Shown one piece after another: positions 6,048-11,217 of a DNA stretch of 11,217 bases. The position numbers and the translations under genes are program-made. Source of the stretch: an uncultured Burkholderiales bacterium. GTDB lineage: Bacteria; Pseudomonadota; Gammaproteobacteria; Burkholderiales; Burkholderiaceae_C. Position 1 is the stretch's first letter. Each line of letters opens with the position of its first letter. The notes below the pieces were generated by a model, which saw nothing but the letters and a program-made list of their open reading frames with translations, had not been told where the DNA came from and did not search any database. The stretch spans positions 1 to 11,217 of the forward strand of contig CAIYFE010000197.1 in the NCBI GenBank assembly GCA_903925445.1, given 5' to 3'.

Positions 6048-8792
6048 TCAACTCAATTGACCGTGACAGAATTTGAATTTTTTACCGCTGCCACAAGGGC
6101 AAGGTTCGTTGCGCCCCACGCCCGCGAACTGGGGCGCTGCGGTTTGTGGGTCGGCGGTCACTTGTGCTTCGCCTTGCTCGTTGGGCGCGGTGTAGGTCAC
6201 GTTGTGAAGTGCTTCGGCTTGCTGCTCTAGCGTGCTGGCCGCTTCTTCGATTTGGGCATTGGATTCAATGCGAACCGTCATCAACACGCGGGTGACTTCG
6301 TGTTTGACCATGTCCAGCAATTGACCGAACAACTCGAACGCCTCACGCTTGTACTCTTGCTTGGGTTGCTTTTGCGCATAGCCACGCAAATGAATGCCTT
6401 GGCGCAAATAATCCAACGCAGCCAAGTGTTCGCGCCAATGGCTGTCAATGTTTTGCAGCAGCACAACGCGCATGAAGGGCGTGAATTGCTCCGCACCCAC
6501 GCGCTCCAATTTGGCTTGGAAGGCGTCATGCGCTGCGGCAATGACTTGTTCCAAGATATCTTCATCGGTGATGGCGCTGGCTTGCTCCACCGTTTGAGCC
6601 AAGGGCAATTCGATTTGCCACTCTTGTTGCAAGACACGCTGCAAGCCCGCGATGTCCCATTGCTCTTCCACCGATTCATGGGGCACAAACTGACGCACGA
6701 TGTCGCTGAAGGTGCCTTCGCGCAACGCGGCAATTTGAGCGCTCAAATCCAAGGCGTCCAAAATGTCGTTGCGTTGTTGGTAAATCACACGGCGCTGGTC
6801 ATTGGATACGTCGTCGTATTCGAGCAGTTGTTTGCGAATGTCAAAGTTGCGCGCTTCTACTTTGCGTTGTGCGCTTTCGATGCTGCGCGTCACGATGCCC
6901 GCCTCAATGGCTTCGCCTTCGGGCATTTTCAATCGTTCCATGATGGCTTTGACGCGATCACCCGCAAAGATGCGCATCAACGCATCATCCAGACTGAGGT
7001 AAAACCTTGACGAGCCGGGATCACCTTGACGACCCGAGCGACCACGCAACTGGTTGTCGATGCGACGCGACTCATGCCGCTCTGTGGCAATGATTCGCAA
7101 GCCTCCCAAAGACTTCACCAATTCATGGTCTTTGGTCCACTGAACTCGCAAGACATCCACGCGCTGCAGCTTGGCAGCTTCGTCCATGCTTTCGTCGGCC
7201 ATCACCAAGTCGATCGATTTTTCGACGTTGCCCCCCAACACAATGTCGGTGCCACGACCGGCCATGTTGGTGGCAATCGTGATCATGCGCGGGCGACCTG
7301 CTTGCGCCACGATATCGGCCTCGCGCGCATGTTGTTTGGCATTGAGCACCTGATGCGGCAACTTGGCTTGATCCAAGAGTTGGGCGATCAGCTCCGAGTT
7401 TTCAATCGACGTGGTGCCCACCAACACAGGTTGTCCGCGTTCATAACATTCACGAATGTCTTGAATCGCGGCGTTGTATTTTTCCTGCGCCGTTTTGTAG
7501 ACGCGGTCGAGTTGATCGTCGCGTTTGCTGGGGCGGTTGGGTGGAATGACCACGGTTTCTAGGCCGTAGATTTCTTGAAATTCGTAGGCCTCTGTGTCAG
7601 CCGTTCCCGTCATGCCACCCAACTTGGCGTAAAGACGGAAGTAATTTTGAAATGTGATGGAAGCCAGGGTTTGGTTTTCAGCTTGGATTTCGACGCCTTC
7701 TTTGGCTTCGACGGCTTGGTGCAAGCCGTCGCTCCAGCGCCGTCCGGCCATCAAGCGCCCCGTGAATTCGTCCACGATGACCACTTCGCCATTTTGAATC
7801 ACGTAATGCTGATCGCGGTGGTACAAGTGATGCGCGCGCAAAGCCGCATACATGTGATGCATCAAGCCAATGTTGGTGGGGTCGTACAACGAAGCCCCTT
7901 CGGCCAACAAACCACTGCTGGCCAAGATTTGTTCTGCATGCTCGTGACCTTGCTCGGTCATGAATACTTGGTGGGATTTTTCGTCCACAGTGAAGTCACC
8001 CGGCGTGATGACTCCTTCACCGGTGATGGGGTCGGCCTCACCAATTTGGCGCTTGAGCAAAGGCACCACGCGGTTGATAGCCTGGTACTGCTGTGTGTGA
8101 TCTTCCGCTTGACCGCTGATGATCAGGGGCGTGCGCGCCTCATCAATCAAAATCGAATCCACCTCATCGACGATGGCGAAATTCAATTTACGCTGCACAC
8201 GGTCATGGGCCTCGTAGACCATGTTGTCGCGCAAGTAGTCAAAACCGTACTCGTTGTTTGTGCCGTACGTGATGTCTGCGCGGTAAGCGGCTTGTTTTTC
8301 TTCGCGCGACATTTGTGGCAAGTTGATGCCAACCGTCAAACCTAAGAAGTTATACAGACGCGACATCCACTGCGCGTCACGATTGGCCAAGTAATCGTTC
8401 ACTGTCACCACATGCACGCCCTGTCCTGACAAGGCATTGAGGTAAACAGGCAAGGTTGCGGTCAAGGTTTTGCCTTCACCGGTGCGCATCTCGGCAATCT
8501 TGCCTTGATGCAAGGCAATGCCACCGATCAGCTGCACATCAAAGTGGCGCATTTTCATCACGCGCTTAGAGCCCTCGCGCACCACGGCATAGGCTTCTGG
8601 CAACAAGCTATCCAAGCTTTCGCCATTTTGAAAACGCGTTTTGAATTCCTCCGTTTTGGCTTGCAACGCAGCGTCATCCAGCTTTTCAAGTGCCGCCTCG
8701 AGCGCGTTGATTTGAACAACGGTTTTGCGGTAGAGCTTGAGCAGCCGATCGTTACGGCTACCAAAAATGTGAGTCAAAAAATTAAATGCCAT
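6048..8792 (-). CDS. secA: Preprotein translocase ATPase SecA
   Basis: SecA is the ATP-driven motor that pushes unfolded preproteins through SecYEG. The 914-residue protein is full length. Seen in order: N-terminal FGSRNDRLLK, Walker A MRTGEGKT (102-109), TYGTNNEYGFDYLRDN (175-190), Walker B/DEAD-like IVDEVDSILIDEARTPL (207-223), the preprotein cross-linking region (about 228-370), GGMTGTADTEA (392-402), the NBD2 motifs TIATNMAGRGTDIVLGG (505-521) and QLRGRSGRQGDPG (581-593), the helical scaffold/wing, a variable acidic/glutamine-rich linker (about 835-890), and the SecB- and lipid-binding zinc finger (Cys898, Cys900, Cys909, His910). The start ATG is fixed by the conserved N-terminus but has no clear Shine-Dalgarno sequence. 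It heads the operon with argJ, DUF815 and mutT, and no secM-like arrest gene lies upstream. Confidence 0.99.
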   Translation of the reverse strand: MAFNFLTHIFGSRNDRLLKLYRKTVVQINALEAALEKLDDAALQAKTEEFKTRFQNGESLDSLLPEAYAVVREGSKRVMKMRHFDVQLIGGIALHQGKIAEMRTGEGKTLTATLPVYLNALSGQGVHVVTVNDYLANRDAQWMSRLYNFLGLTVGINLPQMSREEKQAAYRADITYGTNNEYGFDYLRDNMVYEAHDRVQRKLNFAIVDEVDSILIDEARTPLIISGQAEDHTQQYQAINRVVPLLKRQIGEADPITGEGVITPGDFTVDEKSHQVFMTEQGHEHAEQILASSGLLAEGASLYDPTNIGLMHHMYAALRAHHLYHRDQHYVIQNGEVVIVDEFTGRLMAGRRWSDGLHQAVEAKEGVEIQAENQTLASITFQNYFRLYAKLGGMTGTADTEAYEFQEIYGLETVVIPPNRPSKRDDQLDRVYKTAQEKYNAAIQDIRECYERGQPVLVGTTSIENSELIAQLLDQAKLPHQVLNAKQHAREADIVAQAGRPRMITIATNMAGRGTDIVLGGNVEKSIDLVMADESMDEAAKLQRVDVLRVQWTKDHELVKSLGGLRIIATERHESRRIDNQLRGRSGRQGDPGSSRFYLSLDDALMRIFAGDRVKAIMERLKMPEGEAIEAGIVTRSIESAQRKVEARNFDIRKQLLEYDDVSNDQRRVIYQQRNDILDALDLSAQIAALREGTFSDIVRQFVPHESVEEQWDIAGLQRVLQQEWQIELPLAQTVEQASAITDEDILEQVIAAAHDAFQAKLERVGAEQFTPFMRVVLLQNIDSHWREHLAALDYLRQGIHLRGYAQKQPKQEYKREAFELFGQLLDMVKHEVTRVLMTVRIESNAQIEEAASTLEQQAEALHNVTYTAPNEQGEAQVTADPQTAAPQFAGVGRNEPCPCGSGKKFKFCHGQLS

Positions 8793-8894
8793 GCGTACGC
8801 TGCGGCCTACATTTGTACTAAAAAGTCAAACAGCCGCAAGTTCCTTTGATAGAGGCGAACAAACCGCTGATTTTAACCACCCATCCAGCAGATA
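8793..8894. promoter_or_regulatory. Divergent promoter region between secA and the DUF721 gene
   Basis: The 102 bases between the divergent starts must hold promoters for both directions unless transcription enters from elsewhere. For secA (- strand) a weak pair is TTGCGG (8834-8839) and TACAAA (8812-8817), spacer 16, which would leave a leader of only about 13 bases. For the DUF721 gene (+ strand) TTGATA (8846-8851) with GATTTT (8869-8874), spacer 17, is a weak candidate. The region as regulatory DNA is well supported by gene layout; the individual boxes are guesses. Confidence 0.5.
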
Positions 8895-9290
8895 ATGTGT
8901 CGCATGGCTTCTCGCCCGCCCGCTCAAACCGATACATTGGCCGCCTTGCGTGCCTTGGGTTACAACCGTGTGCCCAAAGCGGCAACCTTCACTCGCGGAC
9001 AAACGCGCAGCTTGGAACAAATCGTCGATAGCGCGCCCAGCTTGGCACAACTGGCCAACTTGGCGCGCGATGGCCAAAAACGACTCCAAGCCATTTCGTC
9101 GCTGCTGCCAGCGAGCCTGCGCACGATGGTTGAATCTGGCGGCATTGAAGGCGACGCTTGGTGTTTGCTTGTTCCTCACAGCGCCGCAGCCGCCAAATTG
9201 CGCCAACTTCTTCCAGCCTTGAGTGCGCATTTAAGAACGCGGGGCTGGAATGTGCAATCCATCCGCGTCAAAGTGAAATCCAAAAACTAA
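8895..9290 (+). CDS. DUF721 (DciA-like) protein
   Basis: The protein (131 residues) belongs to the DUF721 family, which includes DciA, the loader of the replicative helicase DnaB in bacteria lacking DnaC or DnaI. The conserved part is in the C-terminal two thirds: LPASLRTMVESGGIEGDAW-type segment (about 77-95), LLVPHSAAAAKLRQLLP (about 96-112) and a final HLRTRGWNVQSIRVKV strand (about 116-128). Unlike some DciA proteins there is no long disordered C-terminal tail. A DUF721 gene beside secA is a known arrangement in pseudomonads and relatives. An ATG at 8904 (MASRPPAQ) is an equally plausible start; neither has a clear Shine-Dalgarno sequence. The gene ends exactly at a bidirectional terminator. 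Helicase loading is inferred from the family only, and this short form might have another role. Confidence 0.8.
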   Translation: MCRMASRPPAQTDTLAALRALGYNRVPKAATFTRGQTRSLEQIVDSAPSLAQLANLARDGQKRLQAISSLLPASLRTMVESGGIEGDAWCLLVPHSAAAAKLRQLLPALSAHLRTRGWNVQSIRVKVKSKN

Positions 9291-9322
9291 AAAACCCCGA
9301 CACGCAAACGCATCGGGGTTTT
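9291..9322. terminator. Bidirectional intrinsic terminator between the DUF721 gene and tRNA-Thr
   Basis: AAAACCCCGA (9291-9300) pairs perfectly with TCGGGGTTTT (9313-9322) around a 12-base loop. On the + strand the stem starts right after the DUF721 stop codon and closes with a T-run. On the - strand the stem is followed by TTTTTTAGTTTTT, a stronger signal, and begins 3 bases after the encoded CCA of the tRNA. It therefore probably ends both convergent transcripts. Confidence 0.88.
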
Positions 9323-9325
9323 GAT

Positions 9326-9401
9326 TGGTGCCGGTTGTCGGATTCGAACTGACGACCTACCGCTTACAAGGCGGGTGCTCTACCAACTGAGCTAAACCGG
9401 C
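9326..9401 (-). tRNA. tRNA-Thr (anticodon UGU), CCA encoded
   Basis: The minus strand folds as a full 76-base cloverleaf. It has a perfect 7-bp acceptor stem GCCGGTT/AACCGGC, T8-A9, a 4-bp D stem GCTC/GAGC with loop AGTTGGTA, anticodon loop CTTGTAA with anticodon TGT (reads ACA and related Thr codons), variable loop AGGTC, T loop TTCGAAT, discriminator A73 and a genome-encoded CCA. Two stem positions do not pair canonically: C27-U43 at the top of the anticodon stem and A52-C62 in the T stem. It lies 34 bases downstream of sspB on the same strand, with no terminator between them, and is followed at once by the shared terminator. Confidence 0.96.
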
Positions 9402-9410
9402 TATCCTGCT

Positions 9411-9416
9411 ATTCTA
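9411..9416 (-). promoter_or_regulatory. Candidate -10 box of a tRNA-Thr promoter
   Basis: TAGAAT on the minus strand matches the -10 consensus at 5 of 6 positions and lies 9 bases before the tRNA 5' end, so transcription would begin almost at the mature end. No consensus -35 is seen 16-18 bases upstream (the region is A-rich and holds the sspB stop). The tRNA could instead, or also, be read through from sspAB. Confidence 0.27.
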
Positions 9417-9435
9417 ACGCGAAATCTGCAAGTTT

Positions 9436-9873
9436 TTATTTCACACGCGTCAAAGTTGGTCGCGTTGGGGTTGGGGGCCGAGGTGGCGGCTCGTCCGAGG
9501 CCGACGCATCACGCGTGCTGGAGATGTCTTGCATGGAGGCTGCACTCGTGACCGGCATGGGAAACGCCATGCCTTGACCATTTTCACGTGCGTAAATTGC
9601 GAGCACACGATTGATCGGCACCAAAATTTCGCGTGCCACGCCTGCAAACCGAGCTTTGAATTCAATGAACTCATTGCCCAACTTCATGCCGCTGGTGGCG
9701 TCATAGCTGACGTTCAAAACGATTTCACCGTTTTTCACGTATTCCATGGGCACTTGAACGGTCTCATCCACCAACACCGCGACGTAAGGCGTGAAACCAT
9801 TGTCGGTGCACCACTCATGCAATGCCCGCAACAAATACGGACGTGTCGTGACTGCGTCAGGCGTGTTGAGCAT
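9436..9873 (-). CDS. sspB: ClpXP protease adaptor SspB
   Basis: SspB binds ssrA-tagged peptides from stalled ribosomes and tethers them to the ClpX unfoldase for degradation by ClpXP. The 145-residue protein has the N-terminal substrate-binding domain (about 1-108), beginning with RPYLLRALHEWCTDNGFTPY and including VPMEYVKNGEIVLNVS and the FKARFAGV segment. It continues with a flexible linker rich in Ser, Asp and Pro (about 109-137). It ends in RPTLTRVK (138-145), which closely resembles the E. coli ClpX-binding XB tail RPALRVVK; Leu141 and Val144 match its key hydrophobic residues. The ATG lies 8 bases after the sspA stop, so sspAB is one operon, with tRNA-Thr 34 bases further on. Confidence 0.96.
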   Translation of the reverse strand: MLNTPDAVTTRPYLLRALHEWCTDNGFTPYVAVLVDETVQVPMEYVKNGEIVLNVSYDATSGMKLGNEFIEFKARFAGVAREILVPINRVLAIYARENGQGMAFPMPVTSAASMQDISSTRDASASDEPPPRPPTPTRPTLTRVK

Positions 9874-9881
9874 GGTGTGAA

Positions 9882-10493
9882 TTACTTGCGCATCACTTTT
9901 TCAGAGGGCGTCAACGCTTCAATGTACGCAGGACGCGAAAAAATACGTTCCGCATACTTAAGCAATGGCGCTGCATTTTTTGACAACTCAATGCCGTAAT
10001 GATCCAAACGCCACAGCAAGGGCGCAATCGACACATCCAGCATCGAAAAGTTGTCACCCAGCATGAATTTGTTTTTCAAAAACACCGGTGCCAATTGCGT
10101 CAAACGATCACGAATGTGCGAGCGCGCTTTTTCAAGCGCTTTGTCACTGGGTTTGACCACGCGTGACTCGAGGGTGGTCACATGCGTGAACAATTCTTTT
10201 TCAAAGTTCAACAAGAACAAACGCACACGGGCGCGATCCACGGGATCACCGGGCATGAGCTGCGGATGTGGAAAACGCTCATCGATGTACTCATTGATGA
10301 TGTTGGATTCATACAAGATCAAATCACGTTCGACCAAGATGGGCACTTGCCCATAGGGATTCATCACGTTGATGTCTTCGGGCTTGTTGTACAAATCCAC
10401 ATCACGAATTTCGAAGTCCATGCCTTTTTCAAACAAGACAAAACGGCAACGGTGAGAGAAAGGGCAGGTCGTTCCTGAGTAAAGCACCATCAT
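9882..10493 (-). CDS. sspA: Stringent starvation protein A, GST-fold RNA polymerase-associated regulator
   Basis: SspA has the glutathione S-transferase fold but works as a regulator: the E. coli protein binds RNA polymerase and acts in starvation and acid tolerance. The 203-residue protein has an N-terminal thioredoxin-like domain (1-78) starting LYSGTTCPFSHRCRFVL, with NPYGQVPIL (45-53, cis-Pro motif) and YESNIINEYIDERFPHP (61-77). The Pro75-His76-Pro77 motif matches the functionally important surface patch of E. coli SspA. A helical C-terminal domain (about 86-203) contains MLGDNFSMLDVSIAPLLWRL. An AGGAG Shine-Dalgarno sequence stands 9 bases before the ATG at 10493; a second ATG is the next codon. 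It sits directly downstream of petC, separated by a terminator, and precedes sspB. Confidence 0.95.
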   Translation of the reverse strand: MMVLYSGTTCPFSHRCRFVLFEKGMDFEIRDVDLYNKPEDINVMNPYGQVPILVERDLILYESNIINEYIDERFPHPQLMPGDPVDRARVRLFLLNFEKELFTHVTTLESRVVKPSDKALEKARSHIRDRLTQLAPVFLKNKFMLGDNFSMLDVSIAPLLWRLDHYGIELSKNAAPLLKYAERIFSRPAYIEALTPSEKVMRK

Positions 10494-10519
10494 GATGTGC
10501 GGCTCCTAAAAATCAAAAA

Positions 10520-10543
10520 GAGTGACAGGCCAACCTGTCACTC
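10520..10543 (-). terminator. Intrinsic terminator after petC, just upstream of sspA
   Basis: On the minus strand GAGTGACAGG and CCTGTCACTC form a perfect 10-bp stem with a 4-base loop (10530-10533), followed by TTTTTGATTTTT (10509-10519 region). This is a textbook intrinsic terminator for the petC transcript, 45 bases after the petC stop. The sspA start codon is only 26 bases beyond the stem. It may act as an attenuator rather than a full stop. Confidence 0.88.
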
Positions 10544-10588
10544 CGTGAGGCGATGGCCAACCCGTCAAGGCCAGTCATCGAAGTTCTA

Positions 10589-11217
10589 TTATTTAATGTC
10601 TTTCCAATAGGCAGCATTCAAGCGCCATGCAATGACCATGAAGCAGCCCAAGAACAACAAGACCCAAACGCCCAAACGAACGCGTGTGTTTTGAGCGGGC
10701 TCACCCATCCATTGCAAGTAGGCGACCAAGTCACCCACGGCTTGGTCATACTCTTGTGCTGACAGGGTACCGGGCGTGATTTGAGTCCAGCCCTTGAACA
10801 CTTTTTCAACGTGGCCATGTTCTTCATGCTCTTCGTACACAGGACGACGTGCGCCTTGCAACTCCCACAAAGCGTGGGGCATGCCAACATTGGGGAACAC
10901 CAAGTTGTTCCAGCCCGTTGGGCGTGTTTCGTCGCGGTAGAAAGTGCGCAAGTAGGTGTACAAATAATCTGCACCTGTGCCGCCGTGACCCGCGCGCGAG
11001 CGTGCGATCACAGTCAGATCTGGCGGAACAGCGCCAAACCATTCTTTGGCTTGTTTAGGCTCAAAGTTGGCTTTCATGGTGTCACCGACTTTTTCAGTGG
11101 TGAACAACAAGTTGTCTTTGATCTGTTGCTCCGTCAGGCCAATGTCTTTCAAGCGGTTGTAGCGCATGTACTCCGCAGAGTGGCAGTTCAGGCAATGGTT
11201 CACAAACAGCTTGGCGC
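10589..11217 (-). CDS. petC: Cytochrome c1 of the cytochrome bc1 complex, 5' end beyond the window
   Basis: Cytochrome c1 is the haem-bearing subunit of ubiquinol-cytochrome c reductase; it passes electrons from the Rieske protein to soluble or membrane cytochromes on the periplasmic side. The frame is open to the right edge, so the signal peptide and N-terminus lie outside; 208 residues remain. The fragment starts AKLFVNHCLNCHS, holding the c-type haem site CLNCH (fragment residues 8-12), then MRYNRLKDIGLT, a PPDLTVIARSRAG segment (about 64-76) and NVGMPHALWEL (about 109-119), whose Met112 is the likely axial haem ligand (inference). A single C-terminal membrane anchor spans about 181-200, ending in the cytoplasmic WKDIK. 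A His/Glu-rich stretch EEHEEHGHVEK lies at about 128-138. Upstream petA and petB are expected outside the window. Confidence 0.96.
   Translation of the reverse strand, partial: AKLFVNHCLNCHSAEYMRYNRLKDIGLTEQQIKDNLLFTTEKVGDTMKANFEPKQAKEWFGAVPPDLTVIARSRAGHGGTGADYLYTYLRTFYRDETRPTGWNNLVFPNVGMPHALWELQGARRPVYEEHEEHGHVEKVFKGWTQITPGTLSAQEYDQAVGDLVAYLQWMGEPAQNTRVRLGVWVLLFLGCFMVIAWRLNAAYWKDIK

Noticed and set aside
5103..6230. Long open frame (about 375 codons) on the + strand opposite argJ and the 3' end of secA
   Set aside because: It lies antisense to clearly conserved genes, its predicted protein is low-complexity with many His/Arg/Gly and resembles no family, and such frames are common opposite GC-biased codons.
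7575..8345. Open frame of about 256 codons on the + strand opposite secA
   Set aside because: Antisense shadow of a highly conserved gene; no recognisable domain and no ribosome site.
8824..8829. TTGACT on the minus strand as a -35 box for secA
   Set aside because: The hexamer is good, but the DNA 16-18 bases downstream is GC-rich (GCCGCA) with nothing like a -10 box.
1..11217. Mobile elements, CRISPR arrays, toxin-antitoxin or defence genes
   Set aside because: I looked on both strands and saw only housekeeping genes in conserved order, no direct-repeat arrays, no transposase and no attachment-site duplication at the tRNA.

Overview
The window looks like ordinary chromosomal DNA of a betaproteobacterium, most likely order Burkholderiales and probably a Comamonadaceae member of moderate GC (mid-50s percent by eye). 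The basis is gene content and order: pilC-pilD-coaE-zapD-yacG, convergent with secA-argJ-DUF815 ATPase-mutT, then a DUF721 gene, a tRNA-Thr, and sspB/sspA next to petC. The family and genus are inference; the order rests on recognised synteny and protein character. The window is close to gap-free coding DNA. I found no insertion sequence, prophage, CRISPR array or defence locus, and no intergenic stretch longer than about 110 bases.

Left part (1-3429, + strand): the 3' part of pilC (type IV pilus inner-membrane platform), then pilD (prepilin peptidase), coaE (last step of CoA synthesis), zapD (FtsZ-associated division factor) and yacG (small zinc protein, gyrase inhibitor family). pilC/pilD overlap by 4 bases and coaE follows 9 bases later, so pilCD-coaE looks like one transcript. 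A 79-base AT-rich gap with a -10-like box precedes zapD-yacG.

Middle (3438-8792, - strand): the tightly packed operon secA, argJ, DUF815 AAA+ ATPase, mutT-like Nudix hydrolase. Gaps are 9 and 1 bases, and the last junction is either an overlap or a 5-base gap. It combines Sec export, arginine synthesis (acetyl recycling), an uncharacterised ATPase and probable nucleotide-pool cleaning. It converges with yacG.

Right part (8793-11217): a 102-base divergent intergenic region separates secA from a DUF721/DciA-like gene on the + strand. That gene ends at a bidirectional terminator shared with tRNA-Thr(UGU) on the - strand. Upstream of the tRNA on the - strand lie sspB (ClpXP adaptor with a clear C-terminal ClpX-binding tail) and sspA (GST-fold RNA polymerase-associated protein). 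They are preceded by the 3' part of petC (cytochrome c1), which runs off the right edge. A strong intrinsic terminator sits between petC and sspA.

All complete genes appear intact, and no previously undescribed system is evident. The points worth a second look are regulatory: a terminator only 26 bases before the sspA start, a terminator almost touching the tRNA 3' end, several start codons without a Shine-Dalgarno sequence, and two mismatches in the tRNA stems. The DUF815 ATPase remains functionally uncharacterised.
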